64,000 nucleotides of DNA from Microcoleus sp. FACHB-61 (GCA_014695295.1 JACJNY010000036.1:33444-97443), one strand, 5' to 3'; counted from the first letter of the stretch, positions 41,992 through 52,083 are shown. A program made the numbers and translations. The notes: generated from the sequence alone by a model not told the origin.

Positions 41992-42580
41992 CTAAAAACT
42001 TTGAATCGTTTGTTTGAATTCGCGCATGGCCTGAAGGTGATTTTCAATATTAATACACATCGCCAATATTACAATATCTAACTCTGGCAGAACAAAAGAG
42101 CGATCGACCTCTGCATATCCATCAGCCCCCAACGAATACATACGAAGTGCGCCATTTTCCCAAAACCAAACTTTCAGGAATTTGCAGACGTTTGTAAGCT
42201 TCCAACTTGTTAATACCGCCGTTAGTAACCACCACTTCCACCGCCAAATCAGGAAATTCTCGGTTAGCTGCCAATTTATAGGATTTATCAGCTTCTCGCT
42301 TCACCAATCCCAATGGACTTTCCAGCGTCATCGAACCAGTAGGCTGATAATCAATTCCCCTTAGAAGCAGATAAAGATCTAGTAGAGAACCAATTCGTTC
42401 TTTAATGGTTTCATGTTTTTCTCCAGGCATACGTCTAATCTCCAGTATCCCATCTAAAAACGATAATCTCACCCCTGGGCGTGAGAGAATTTGTTCAACC
42501 ACCTTAAACTCTCTCCAACTCAGCTCGTCAATTAAGATAGGTTCATCGAGCTGTTCTAACTTTTCTAAAGTTGTCGTCAT
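41992..42580 (-). pseudogene. Uma2-family (DUF820) nuclease-like gene with one-base frameshift
   Basis: The frame from 42580 gives a Uma2-like protein (PDLAVEVVVTNGGINKLEAY, then KRLQIPE) that then ends in 16 residues of non-family sequence at 42122. Removing one A from the AAA run at 42172-42174 restores the family's C-terminus: VWFWENGALRMYSLGADGYA and about 45 further residues to a TAG at 41992, 195 residues in all, the normal family length. Uma2 proteins have a PD-(D/E)XK fold and are greatly expanded in cyanobacteria, with unknown role. Either the gene is inactive or the base is a sequencing error. Confidence 0.85.
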
Positions 42581-42659
42581 CCCAACCGCTCCTTACTCAA
42601 TCCAATCTTAATTATATCTGGGTTCCTCTGCGCTCATCTGCCCGCATCTGCGATCGCAA

Positions 42660-43859
42660 TTATTGCTGTCCCAAAGTTCCCTTGTACTCGTCCGGTACAA
42701 ATTCCGTAACCACTTGGCCCCCGCCGCCGTCGCCTTTGACAATCACAGTTTGATTTTTCAACTCTCCCGCCGCCCTCGGCCCTGTCAAATTAAACACCGG
42801 ATTTAGTTGCTTGTAAACCACATTTCCTTCGGCGTCGAAAGTCTGGTTAGTTAAATACCACGTTACGCGATCGGTATTTAATTGAGCTTGACGTTTTTCC
42901 CCAATTCCTACCACATTTCCAGTCAAATAAAAGATTTTTTTCTCTAAATCTCCCCGCCCCGTATCCCCAGTCATCGTCACCTTTTCCACGCGGTGAAAAA
43001 CCTTCACAGGCCCGGGCGATATCACAGATTGCGCCGGAAAATTCCAACTCATCAAACTGCTTTCTATTTGCAGCGGCGGGTCTGATGGCATCAACTGAGC
43101 GTTTTTCGTCAGCGTCGCAATCTTGGTTTTTAAGTCTACATCAACTTGGTCGGCAAAACCGCTGTCTGTTACTGTTTTGTCTTTGTATCTGTCAATTTGA
43201 GTCGGTTTGTCACTGCTTACCTTTTGTTGATCCACAAACCACACTAAGTGCTCAGTTCGCAATTGCAAAGCCGGATCTTTAACATTCGCCACCACAGAGC
43301 CGAATAACTCCATCCTCTTAGCCCTACTGAAAACCCGCGCTTCCTTCGCTGAAGCCGTCACCTGTTTGTTCTCTCCCGTCAAATTGTTGCGGACAACTAA
43401 AACATCTTCCTTCGGCCGCCACTCCAATTCATTTCCGCGCAATATCACTCCATTTTTCAGGTCTTTAGCAACTATGTTACCTTTGAGAAAAACCTGATTT
43501 CCTTCCTGAAATACCTGCCCCGTTTCTCCCTGAATGTCGTAAATTTCTTTGCCGTCCTGAAACAATTTGCCCACTGGTTTCTGAACGTTAACTATCTTTT
43601 GGTCTTTGCTGTAAACGGCACTTTGCGAGTTTACTTTCCAGAACGTCTCGCCCTTTTCATTTGCTTGTTCTAGAGTTACTTTGTTCAAAGTTAAAGTGCT
43701 GTTTGACTGTTGAGCAGTTTTGAGATCCTCAGCTAATTTGTTTTTTTGAGTCTCTTGCGGAGCCGCACAAGCGCCAATCCCCAAAATCAGTCCTGCTAAA
43801 AATAGCAGCATCAATTTTGGGGATTGGAGATTGGGAATTTTGGATTTGAGATTAATCAT
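42660..43859 (-). CDS. lptC: LptC-like lipopolysaccharide export protein
   Basis: The protein belongs to the LptC/OstA-like beta-jelly-roll group that bridges the inner-membrane ABC exporter to LptA/LptD. Cyanobacterial members are long, as here (399 residues). A hydrophobic signal at about 16-30 ends in GIGAC, a lipobox-like site. The rest shows repeated strands (LKGNIVAKDLKNGVILRGNE, DLEKKIFYLTGNVVGIGEKR) in two jelly-roll-like halves. The first 16 residues (INLKSKIPNLQSPK) look like a translated intergenic heptamer repeat, so Met17 (43811) may be the real start. It is followed upstream by labA on the same strand. Confidence 0.85.
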   Translation of the reverse strand: MINLKSKIPNLQSPKLMLLFLAGLILGIGACAAPQETQKNKLAEDLKTAQQSNSTLTLNKVTLEQANEKGETFWKVNSQSAVYSKDQKIVNVQKPVGKLFQDGKEIYDIQGETGQVFQEGNQVFLKGNIVAKDLKNGVILRGNELEWRPKEDVLVVRNNLTGENKQVTASAKEARVFSRAKRMELFGSVVANVKDPALQLRTEHLVWFVDQQKVSSDKPTQIDRYKDKTVTDSGFADQVDVDLKTKIATLTKNAQLMPSDPPLQIESSLMSWNFPAQSVISPGPVKVFHRVEKVTMTGDTGRGDLEKKIFYLTGNVVGIGEKRQAQLNTDRVTWYLTNQTFDAEGNVVYKQLNPVFNLTGPRAAGELKNQTVIVKGDGGGGQVVTEFVPDEYKGTLGQQ

Positions 43860-44034
43860 TGGTAATTGGGAATTGGTAATGGGTAATTGGTAATTAATAA
43901 TTGGGTCGGGAAAAACAATTAATCAAAAATTAAAAATGTGTCATGCTTTGTCTAAATTTTTAACTTCTAATTCTCAATAATTCAACCCATTAACTATCAC
44001 CCATTACCCGTTACCCATTACCCATTACCAAATC
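43860..44034 (+). repeat. GGTAATT and ACCCATT heptamer repeats
   Basis: GGTAATTGG units at 43861-43895 and CCCATTA/CCCGTTA units at 43986-44032 lie between lptC and labA; the two blocks are roughly complementary and could pair. Confidence 0.75.
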
Positions 44035-44035
44035 C

Positions 44036-44641
44036 CTATCTGTCGTCGTGTTCGTCCATCAAGCTCAGACCAGACAACGGGCGGTAAGCATAATTAGGGC
44101 GCGAGGTCTTTTGGATGTCGTCCTTAATCATTTCCAAATCGATATAGCGATCGGCTACATTAATCAAACTGTCGCTCGTCATCGATCGCAAACTCACCAC
44201 CTCAACCCGCACGCCGCGATAGCTCACAGCATCCACAGCATAAGCCAAATCGCCATCACCGCTGACCAAAACCGCCGTGTCGTAAGACCCCACTAAAGCC
44301 ATCATATCCACAGCGATTTCTACATCTAAATTCGCCTTCTTAGAACCATCTGGCAACTGTACCAAATCCTTAGAAATCACCCGGTAGCCGTTGCGGCGCA
44401 TCCACAGCAAAAACCCCTGCTGTTTCTCGTTAGTGCGATCGACACCAGTGTAGAAAAAAGAGCGCAGCAGCCGCGAACCCGCAGTTAAACGGCACAGCAG
44501 CTTAGTGTAATCAATCTCAATTCCTAACTGCAAAGCCGCGTAAAAAAGGTTAGAGCCGTCAATAAAAATTGCTACTCGTCCCCGATTTTCTAGAACCTGT
44601 TCCGGCGTAAAAAGGTCATTGCTTTCTATTCTATTCAACAT
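44036..44641 (-). CDS. labA: LabA-like NYN-domain protein
   Basis: The 201-residue protein has a NYN/PIN-like nuclease fold (DUF88): RVAIFIDGSNLFYA, SKKANLDVEIAVDMM and AVLVSGDGDLAYAV, whose Asp residues form the acidic pocket. LabA in Synechococcus acts in the KaiABC circadian output to repress high-amplitude gene expression; LabA-like proteins elsewhere may cleave RNA. The tail (DDIQKTSRPNYAYRPLSG) is charged and likely disordered. It is between metG and lptC on the same strand. Confidence 0.9.
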   Translation of the reverse strand: MLNRIESNDLFTPEQVLENRGRVAIFIDGSNLFYAALQLGIEIDYTKLLCRLTAGSRLLRSFFYTGVDRTNEKQQGFLLWMRRNGYRVISKDLVQLPDGSKKANLDVEIAVDMMALVGSYDTAVLVSGDGDLAYAVDAVSYRGVRVEVVSLRSMTSDSLINVADRYIDLEMIKDDIQKTSRPNYAYRPLSGLSLMDEHDDR

Positions 44642-44731
44642 GATTCTTATGCCTCAATTTTTATGAAAGATTGGTAAGGAAATAACTGCTAATTCGTAGT
44701 CTGTCATAACACCCCGAGCGCTGGCTGCCAA

Positions 44732-46339
44732 CTATGAAGGTACTGTTTCCAGCAGTTCGAGCCGCTTAAAAACAGGTTGGGGTTCCCCCAGAGTTTGGTT
44801 TGCCGGCAAAGCGCCCCAGGCAGCATGCTCTGCAAAAATTGCTAAACTGTTAACTGTAACCCGATCGTTAAAGTCAATTGAAAAACCTAGCTGCTGATAG
44901 ATAGCATTGCTGATATTCGGAATAATCGGCGATAAAAGGTAAGATGCTAGTCTAACAGATTCCAGAACAGAATATAGCACTTTTTCGACACTTTCGATCT
45001 GTCCCTGCTTGTATAAACTCCAAGGTGCTTGCACGTCAATAAACTTGTTCCCGGCCCGCACTAATGCAAGCACGGCTTCGCAAGCCTTGCTAAAAGCCAA
45101 CTCTTCGTAAAAACCCGCTACTCGATCGCCCAAATCCAGGCTCATACCCTTGAGAAGGTTGTCGCCGTCAATGTTTTCTCCCAACACATTTGGCACGCAG
45201 CCGCCGCAATATTTGCGAGCCATGTTTAGAGTACGGTTAAGCAAATTTCCCAAATCATTTGCTAGCTCAGCATTCAATATATTGATAAACCGAGTTTCGT
45301 TAAAATCGCCGTCCTCTCCGAACTCAATTTCTTTGAGAAAATAGTAACGCACTGCATCAGCGCCGTATTTCTTGACCAATTCGACTGGATCTAAAGTATT
45401 ACCCTCCGTTTTCCCCATTTTTTTGCCGTCTTTGGTCAAAAACCCGTGGGCGAAGACCCGGCCCGGCACCGACAGACCCGCTGACACCAGCATTGCCGGC
45501 CAGTAAACTGCGTGGAAGCGGAGAATATCTTTGCCGATCAAGTGCAGGTCAATCGGCCACCATTTAGATAAAGCATTCTCTAACATCGGGTCGCTGTCCG
45601 GATCTAGCAAGGCTGTGACGTATCCCAGCAAAGCGTCAAACCAGACGTAGATGGTGTGACTCGGGTCAACCGGTATCGGCAGGCCCCATTCCAGATTCAC
45701 TCTAGAAATCGAAAAGTCTTGCAGTCCAGAGTTGACGAAGCTCAGCACTTCGTTGCGGCGGCTTTCCGGCGCGATGAAGTCGGGACGTTCCGCGTACAAG
45801 GCCAGCAGTTGGTCTTGATACCGCGACAGTCGGAAAAAGTAGTTTTCCTCGTCGCGCCACTCAACTTCCTTGCTGGTGTGGACGGAACACCGATGCCCCG
45901 GCAATAATTCCCGTTCATCTTTGAATTCTTCACAGGAGACGCAGTACCAGCCTTGTTGCTGGTTCAAGTAGATGTCGCCGGAGTTCCAGACGCGCTGGAA
46001 AAATTCTTTGACAATGTACTCGTGGCGCCGCGAAGTTGTGCGGATGAAGCGATCGTACTGGATAGAGAGTTGCTCCCAAAGCGCCTCAAACCCCGGAACC
46101 ACTAAGTCGCAGTGAGCTTGGGGCGATCGTCCCAAACTCTCGGCCGTGCGCTGAATTTTCTGCCCGTGTTCGTCAGTCCCCGTCACCAGCAAAACTGATT
46201 TGCCCCGCAGCCGCTCAAATCGGGCTAGGGCATCGGCTGCCATAGTCGTGTAAGCGCTGCCAACGTGAGGTAAATCGTTTACATAATACAGAGGCGTTGT
46301 GATCGCAAAGGTATTCTTAGTTTTATCGGTCGATTTCAT
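44732..46339 (-). CDS. metG: Methionyl-tRNA synthetase
   Basis: It is a class I synthetase charging tRNA-Met. The HIGH-type motif is PHVGSAY at about 25 and the KMSKS-type motif is KDGKKMGKTEGN near 310. A Cys-containing zinc-knuckle region reads WYCVSCEEF and LLPGHRCSVH. The 535-residue length lacks the C-terminal dimerisation domain found in longer bacterial forms, as is usual in cyanobacteria. Single gene; labA follows 90 bases downstream. Confidence 0.96.
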   Translation of the reverse strand: MKSTDKTKNTFAITTPLYYVNDLPHVGSAYTTMAADALARFERLRGKSVLLVTGTDEHGQKIQRTAESLGRSPQAHCDLVVPGFEALWEQLSIQYDRFIRTTSRRHEYIVKEFFQRVWNSGDIYLNQQQGWYCVSCEEFKDERELLPGHRCSVHTSKEVEWRDEENYFFRLSRYQDQLLALYAERPDFIAPESRRNEVLSFVNSGLQDFSISRVNLEWGLPIPVDPSHTIYVWFDALLGYVTALLDPDSDPMLENALSKWWPIDLHLIGKDILRFHAVYWPAMLVSAGLSVPGRVFAHGFLTKDGKKMGKTEGNTLDPVELVKKYGADAVRYYFLKEIEFGEDGDFNETRFINILNAELANDLGNLLNRTLNMARKYCGGCVPNVLGENIDGDNLLKGMSLDLGDRVAGFYEELAFSKACEAVLALVRAGNKFIDVQAPWSLYKQGQIESVEKVLYSVLESVRLASYLLSPIIPNISNAIYQQLGFSIDFNDRVTVNSLAIFAEHAAWGALPANQTLGEPQPVFKRLELLETVPS

Positions 46340-46835
46340 TGAATGCTAAAAAAAAATTCCCTAAATTTCGTTTCGATCTTAACTCAGCGGTTAAATTTTT
46401 TATGAAGTGGCAATCAAGCCAAATTTACTGCAAGTTATTTGCAATTGTCTAACCCGGGCTATTCCCAAAAGAAATATTGCTTTCATATCAACATTAATCT
46501 TTTTTAGTTCTTTTTGACGAACTCTCTGAAATGTCTTAATATTTTGACATTTTGCTGGCTTCGGGTTCCGCGCGATCGTCGCTCCCGCGTCCTCAATTCA
46601 TTTTTCCCAGTGGCGATCCCTAGAGTCGGCGATCGCGCACCCGGTTTGCACCAAAACTCTTCACTTGGGCCGCTAAACCCGCCGTTCGACTGGACGCAGA
46701 AACCGGGTTGTTTACAAAACTCTCTCGTCAAGCGGAATGCTTTAGTTTCTTGTGTCAAAAAGAGTATAAAAGCCTAGGTTTTTTGTCACAAAAGCCGGTT
46801 TATAAAGGTTGCGAGTGCGTCCACAGACAATAAAA
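46340..46835. other. Intergenic region with no gene seen
   Basis: This region holds a small AAATGTC/GACATTT hairpin near 46529-46551 and an imperfect palindrome of AACCCGCCGTTCGACTGG-type sequence (AAACCGGGT arms near 46650 and 46700). A plus-strand frame at 46514-46777 has the composition of intergenic repeats and no family features. Confidence 0.5.
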
Positions 46836-46862
46836 CCCCAAGCCAGTTAAGCTTGGGGCTAT
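46836..46862 (-). terminator. hrcA terminator
   Basis: GCTTGGGG (46851-46858) and CCCCAAGC (46836-46843) form an 8 bp stem with a 7-base loop. On the minus strand it is followed by TTTTATTG, just after the hrcA stop. Confidence 0.85.
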
Positions 46863-46866
46863 CAAA

Positions 46867-48003
46867 TTAGGGTGCATCTAACAACGGATTATCCGATCGC
46901 CCTCGATCGCCATCAGGAAAACTCACTCGATTTCCGCCAATAGCTTCTGACAAATAATCCGCCGCAGCTTCCACCACCGCGATCGCATTTTCATAAACCA
47001 TCCGCGTCGGCCCCAAAACCCCTACACTACCCACCGGCACTGATCCCCGGCGGTAAGTCGAAGAAATCAGAGTACAGCCACGAATTGGTTCTAAAGAATT
47101 TTCCGAACCAATACGCACCGTTACCCGCTTTCCGGGGATGTCCAACTCAGGCGATTCAAAAATCAAAGGCCAAAGCAGTTCTTGCTCTTGTTCCAGCAGT
47201 TGCACCAGGGTTTGAACTTGCTGCAACTGCGAAAATTCAGGCAAGCGCAGCGCTTCTGCCAAACCGCCGATCAGAATCCGCGTGTAGGTTGGATTGCTTT
47301 GGCGGCTGCTCAAAGCAGTCAGCATCGTTCCCATCCACTCAGCGTACAGTTCAAAGTCTCGGTCTAACTCGCTCCAGTCTACAGTCGAGAGTTCCGAGAG
47401 CGATCGTCCCCGCAACTTGCTGTTCAAAAAATTCGACAAAATCTGCAATTGGCGATCGACGATTTCGGCATCAGGCCTGTTACCTTCTGCGTCTGAAGGC
47501 AACTGCACCAAAACCGACTGAGTTTCGTAGGCATCCGTCACCACGATCAGCATCACCTTTCCCGGCTCTAGCTGCACCAGTTGCAAGTGGCGCAAGCAAG
47601 CCATATTGGTTTGCGGTATGGTGATCATGGCTATGTAACCGCTGATAGTTGCCAGGATTTGAGCAGCGCCGCGGAGTGCCGCATCCATGCGACCATCCGA
47701 CCAATTGAGCTGGTCTAGTACCTGTTCCACCTTGCGGGCCAGCGTATCAGACGGCTGAATCAACTGGTCTACATAAATTCGGTAGCCGGAGTCAGAGGGG
47801 ACTCGTCCTGCCGAAGTGTGGGGCTGATAGAGCAGTCCAGCTTTTTCAAGAGTCCCCATCGCATTGCGAATTGTAGCTGGGCTGACGCTGAGGTTGAATT
47901 CGTCAGCCAAAGCTTTTGAGCCAACGGGTTCCGCTGTTGCTATGTAGTGGCGAACCGTTGCCCAAAGGATGTGTTGTTGCCGATCGGTGAGGTTAACGCG
48001 CAC
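46867..48003 (-). CDS. hrcA: Heat-inducible transcription repressor HrcA
   Basis: This is the repressor that binds CIRCE operators before groESL and other chaperone genes and depends on GroEL for folding. The 378-residue protein has an N-terminal winged helix ([60 protein letters not shown]), a GAF-like core ([30 protein letters not shown]) and the C-terminal [21 protein letters not shown]. It is monocistronic here, with no dnaK or grpE nearby and a terminator directly downstream. I found no CIRCE element in the window. Confidence 0.97.
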   Translation of the reverse strand: MRVNLTDRQQHILWATVRHYIATAEPVGSKALADEFNLSVSPATIRNAMGTLEKAGLLYQPHTSAGRVPSDSGYRIYVDQLIQPSDTLARKVEQVLDQLNWSDGRMDAALRGAAQILATISGYIAMITIPQTNMACLRHLQLVQLEPGKVMLIVVTDAYETQSVLVQLPSDAEGNRPDAEIVDRQLQILSNFLNSKLRGRSLSELSTVDWSELDRDFELYAEWMGTMLTALSSRQSNPTYTRILIGGLAEALRLPEFSQLQQVQTLVQLLEQEQELLWPLIFESPELDIPGKRVTVRIGSENSLEPIRGCTLISSTYRRGSVPVGSVGVLGPTRMVYENAIAVVEAAADYLSEAIGGNRVSFPDGDRGRSDNPLLDAP

Positions 48004-48119
48004 AGATATTTAAGCAGAATTAGTATTGAGACAATTCGCCACTATCGAGTCAGAAGCTCTGTCCTTAAGGGCGATCGGGCAGAGTTATCTATTTAAGATA
48101 ACAGATTTAGGCGAAGGAA

Positions 48120-48175
48120 GTTCAGCAACAGATTGTGTACGGGATTTTACGGATTGTGTACGTGATTTTACGGAG
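48120..48175 (+). repeat. GATTGTGTACG-GATTTTACG direct repeat
   Basis: The unit GATTGTGTACG(G/T)GATTTTACG occurs twice in tandem at about 48133-48174 in the gap upstream of hrcA (48004-48308). No gene is seen here. Confidence 0.6.
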
Positions 48176-48308
48176 CGATGTTGAGGAAATGAACAGGGAA
48201 AAATGTTTTAACTTTTAACTTGTAACTTTCTATTTGGGAAGCTTCGCTTCCCCGAACCGGATATCTGCCCAATGCCCCATTCCTCGGTTTCGCTTTAGCA
48301 AATGCCCT

Positions 48309-49178
48309 TTAAGTGTGTTCTTTAAGAATATTTTGCAGGTAACTAGCCACTGCATCCGGCTGTTCCACCATTGCCAAATGGCCGCAATCGGGTAGCTGAA
48401 GGACATTCTCGCCGCAACCTTGGAACATCCAGTGAAAGCTAGCCAAATGCAGCACGTATTTTGGTTCCATAATTTTGTCTTTAATGCCGGCAATAAAATA
48501 AACAGGCTGCTTGAGTTGGGACACAATTTGTGGCAAGAGGTGAATTTCCGCTTCTGTTGTCGAGTCCAACAAAGCCCCCAAGGCTGCCTCTGGATGAGCT
48601 CCCACGAAATCTCTCAAGCGCTGGCGTCCCCAGGAGCGACCGATCGAGCGGGCTACAGAATCGCGGGCAAACACGAAATCTGCTAACGGCAAGCGAGACA
48701 GCCAGCCGCGACGCATTGCCACTAGCTGCTTGCCGATCGCTCGAAACCGCTCGAATTCTTCCTTAAGATAGATGCCGCCGCCTGCATTGATGCAGACGAC
48801 ACCTTTAACGCGCTCGGACAATTGGCTGGCTCCCCAAAGAGCGATCGTACCGCCCAGAGAGTGTCCCACCAGCCAAGCACAAGAAATATCCAGTTTTTCA
48901 AGTAAAATTTCCAAATCGCGAGCGTAAGCTGCGGGAGTGTAGCAGGAATTTAGCGGTTCCGAAAGCCCGGTATAGCCGCCGCCGTCGGATTGAGAATCGC
49001 CAAACCCCCGCAAATCGTAGGTAAGGCACTGATAGTTTGGTGCCAAGCGATCGGTCAAAGGTTGCCAGTAGTGGCGGCTTAACAGCCAGCCGTGGACAAA
49101 TACCAGAACCGGGGAAGTTGGAGTCGGAGCCGTCAAATCGTAAACGTGCCGAACCCCTAGGATGTCGATTGTTGCCAT
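48309..49178 (-). CDS. Alpha/beta-fold hydrolase
   Basis: The 289-residue protein has LVFVHGWLLSRHYWQPL (oxyanion-hole region), LTYDLRGFGDS, the nucleophile elbow VGHSLGGTIALW, the acid near IAGIKDKIM and the catalytic His in DCGHLAM. It resembles esterase/epoxide-hydrolase or MenH-like enzymes; the substrate is not predictable. A cap of about 70 residues (140-210) is rich in Arg. Single gene. Confidence 0.9.
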   Translation of the reverse strand: MATIDILGVRHVYDLTAPTPTSPVLVFVHGWLLSRHYWQPLTDRLAPNYQCLTYDLRGFGDSQSDGGGYTGLSEPLNSCYTPAAYARDLEILLEKLDISCAWLVGHSLGGTIALWGASQLSERVKGVVCINAGGGIYLKEEFERFRAIGKQLVAMRRGWLSRLPLADFVFARDSVARSIGRSWGRQRLRDFVGAHPEAALGALLDSTTEAEIHLLPQIVSQLKQPVYFIAGIKDKIMEPKYVLHLASFHWMFQGCGENVLQLPDCGHLAMVEQPDAVASYLQNILKEHT

Positions 49179-49271
49179 ACTTTTATCTTATCCGCTCTCT
49201 AAGACCTATGTAAACCTATGTAAGTAAGTCAAAAAGACTCAAGTCTATTGATTTACCGCTTACTTCCTGCT

Positions 49272-50402
49272 TCAACCCGGTGTTAAGCTGCCGCTCAAGA
49301 TGTTTGTCCACTTCACAGGCAAATTATGCCAAGATTGCCATTTTATCCGAGGCCCTGGAATAAATATTCCTTCAAACCAGCGTTCTATGTTTTGTGCACC
49401 ATTCAAATCTCTGTCTGCTGTATGGCCGCAAGCGGGACATACATAAACGCAATTTTTTAATGGCATTATGTGGCGAAAATTACCCAATTGTAACAGCAAG
49501 CTTTAAAAACTAGGAAACCATCTATCTATCAGCGTCAATTGAGTTAAGATGATGATTTTTCTATGTTATGTTTGAGTCTATTTTTGAATTTATAGATGCC
49601 ATATTCGGCTAGCGTATCGCTAATCTTTGAAGCGTAAAAATGTTTAATTAATAATTTTTATAGATTTATTTCACAGGAATTTTTGGCTAGGTAATAGGTA
49701 AGCTTATGGAGCGCATTTTTGCGGATATGTGCTACTTTGGCGTGTATCTTCGCGAGCTTATTTACTGCCTTTGTACGGTTATAACCTCAAGCTTTATGGC
49801 TCACCGCGCGCTGTTTGCGATTCAACTTTTGGCTCATCCGCCAGTAATCTTTGGCGCTAGCAAATACTTGAGCGTTAGAGCAAACACCGAGTTCTTTAAT
49901 ACCGATATCAACGCCCCCAGGCAGGTGTTCTACCTCGACTATGGGCGATTCTATCTCGTATCTTACCATTATAAACCATCGGTCAGCGGCGCGATTAATT
50001 ACGCAATTCTGTGCGGTTGTAAAGGGTAACGTTTCGTACAGTCTAACCCAACCTATTTTAGGAAGCTTGATACGCTTACCATCGTTGCTCATTCCTGCTT
50101 GAGCTTTTGTAGCTGGCTCTACATAAAAACAATCATTAAATCGTCATTCTTAGATTTATGCTGTTTTGACACTTTATTAAAGCATTTATTCCAAGCTGTT
50201 TTTAACTCATTTAATGCTTTGTGGGCTGATAACTTTGAGTTCTTCTAATAGCACAGGTAAATACTTTTAATCTCAGCTAGCCAACGTTTTTGTAATTCGA
50301 TCGCTGTAGGGAGCTTTACGGTTTTATCCGTTGCTCGCAAAGCCAATACTTGAAGCATTATCCCGTCCGCCGAATTGTAAGCGTATCTTGCTACTCTACA
50401 AT
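49272..50402 (-). pseudogene. Decayed TnpB (IS200/IS605 family) gene
   Basis: Fragments of TnpB lie in order on the minus strand, broken by stops and shifts. The N-terminal part (ARYAYNSADGIM, TVKLPTAIELQKRWLAEIKS) is at about 50250-50402, the middle (KRIKLPKIGWVRLYETLP, GGVDIGIKELGV) at 49787-50092, NRTKAVNKLAKIHAKVAHIR after one TGA at about 49690-49787, and the zinc-ribbon end (VYVCPACGHTADRDLNGAQN) at 49272-49499. TnpB is an RNA-guided nuclease of insertion sequences; this copy is dead. No intact TnpA is seen. Confidence 0.85.
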
Positions 50403-50470
50403 ATTAACGGAATAGAGCCACCTGTTTATTATTAGGTTTTAATTCGGTCTTCAACTAAAGTTGCACTTTT

Positions 50471-50569
50471 TCAACTCCCGTATTGATCTCGCACGTCTTT
50501 TCTCTTATGGCGGTTCTTTGGTAGATGAGGTACGCAATCAAACTTAAAAAGCTTGACAACACGATCGTT
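50471..50569 (-). other. Short protein-like fragment upstream of the decayed TnpB
   Basis: One minus-strand frame without stops reads VVKLFKFDCVPHLPKNRHKR then KDVRDQYGS. It has no start and is closed by stops on both sides. It looks like a piece of a coding region but I do not recognise it. Confidence 0.3.
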
Positions 50570-50617
50570 TCAGCGTACCCCATTTTTATGATAACCGCTA
50601 TATACACTCGTTTGTAC

Positions 50618-50737
50618 TAAGATATTGCACCATTCTCAATAAGCCTTTTATGGGCGGGCAGGATGGCCGCCCCACAAGAAATTAAATCTTTGTGGAACAG
50701 CCATCTTGCCTGTTTTTGAGAAATGTGCAAATTATCA
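50618..50737. mobile_element. MITE copy 4, 120 bp, perfect 8 bp target duplication
   Basis: The left end TAAGATATTGCACCATTCTC and the reversed right end TGATAATTTGCACATTTCTC are inverted repeats. The flanks are GTTTGTAC at 50610-50617 and GTTTGTAC at 50738-50745. The hairpin inside is in the opposite order to copies 1-3. Confidence 0.8.
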
Positions 50738-50849
50738 GTTTGTACGAACAATCTTGCCGAGCTTTTCACCCTATCTAACTGGAAAACTTCTGCAAACTAA
50801 TGTCTACCTACTTATGTAAATCTAGTTATTTAGGGTTCGGCAATTTGCC

Positions 50850-51575
50850 CTAAAATCGCTCGCCCAGCAATCTTTGTCGCACCCCCTCAGCGATTTTCTG
50901 CCCCAGATACTCGGGAATTAAACTTTCATTGGGGCCCAACAAGTAGAGAATCAGGCGAGTTCGCCCCCGCCAAACCAGCAAATTAGCATTTACTACCAAC
51001 AAATCCTCTTGCCAGATGGCATACATAACTTTGTAAAAAAGTCCAGGTTGATTATCTGCTTCAATCAGCAGAGCTGGCAAGTGGAAAACCGGATCGACGT
51101 AGAATTCAGTTGCCACATCTTCCAAACCCGCGTCTAAATTAAATTCCACCGCCAACATCTCTTCAACCTCAAAATGCCCCGCCAAGGCCTCTCGAACCGC
51201 TCTACAGACGTTTTCTGCTGTTTTATCTGCCAGTACCTTGCCACCGCGAGATACGACCAATTTGATAAATACCAGCATCGGCGGGTAAATTTGACCGTAC
51301 AGACTCAGACTGTGAATCGTCAGCCCGTAGGCCGCGAGCACTCCAAAAATATCGCTCAATAGAAAAGACTGGTTCCGGTAAGCAAAATGCAGGGCACTTT
51401 TGTTACCTTCGGCTCGGATTTCGATGACTGCTTGCCGAGTTTTGTAAAGCTGGTAAGCTAATTTGAGGTTTTGCAACTGGATTTCGCTGCTGACAAATTG
51501 CTCATAAAACTGCGGAAACGCTCGGTTAAAGCGCTTGAGGAGTTCTAGTGTAGATGGTTTTAAACCCGAAGCCAT
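50850..51575 (-). CDS. ACT-domain protein
   Basis: The frame opens at 51692, but the first 39 residues look intergenic; the ATG at 51575 (MASGLKPSTLELLKRF) gives 241 residues. Two ACT-like beta-alpha-beta units can be read: FAYRNQSFLLSDIFGVLAAY then LTIHSLSLYGQ, and LLIEADNQPGLFYKVMYAIW then DLLVVNANLLVWRGR. Such tandem ACT domains sense amino acids or glutamine, as in the tail of GlnD, but no enzyme domain is present. It is divergent from the GNAT gene at 52084; the gap 51576-52083 shows no gene. Confidence 0.8.
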   Translation of the reverse strand: MASGLKPSTLELLKRFNRAFPQFYEQFVSSEIQLQNLKLAYQLYKTRQAVIEIRAEGNKSALHFAYRNQSFLLSDIFGVLAAYGLTIHSLSLYGQIYPPMLVFIKLVVSRGGKVLADKTAENVCRAVREALAGHFEVEEMLAVEFNLDAGLEDVATEFYVDPVFHLPALLIEADNQPGLFYKVMYAIWQEDLLVVNANLLVWRGRTRLILYLLGPNESLIPEYLGQKIAEGVRQRLLGERF

Positions 51576-52083
51576 AATTGAGGAGAAGGTGCGGGAGATA
51601 TACTTGGTATTTACTCTTCCATGCCTTATGGCAATGGGATTTTCGATTGGACGATTCGACTTAAATTGTGCCCGTCTCCTCACTAAAAGCAAAAGTCAAA
51701 TCTGTCTGAGAACTTATCACGAGAATGTCACCGTTGCGCCATTCCAGTGGTATTTCCCACCAAGAGTATAAGTTCCGGCGCGATCGGCGGCACTCAAAAG
51801 AAGCATTTCCCAAAATGCCTCTGTCCTGGTTTGGCAACAAATTTTACCTTAAAAGCGGGTTGTCCGGGCACTGGCTCGCAGAACAGTTCTACCAAACTTG
51901 ACAGAATCTAAAAAGCGCAGACTCAATGTTGGACGACAAATCCCTGTTTTCGGCGTAAGATGAGTGTACCGTAAACTGTTGCTCAAGAGGCTACCGGCAA
52001 TTCATCCTACGCCGATCGGAGTGGGTTTATCTGTCGGGTTCTCTTTCTCGTCGTCCAACTTCTACTACCTTAACCGCGCCTGC

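Noticed and set aside
46514..46777. Plus-strand frame of 87 codons between metG and hrcA
   Set aside because: The sequence is built from intergenic GGGTT/AACCC repeats and has no start signal or family features.
47085..47624. Plus-strand frame of 179 codons within hrcA
   Set aside because: It is antisense to a fully conserved hrcA and lacks family features.
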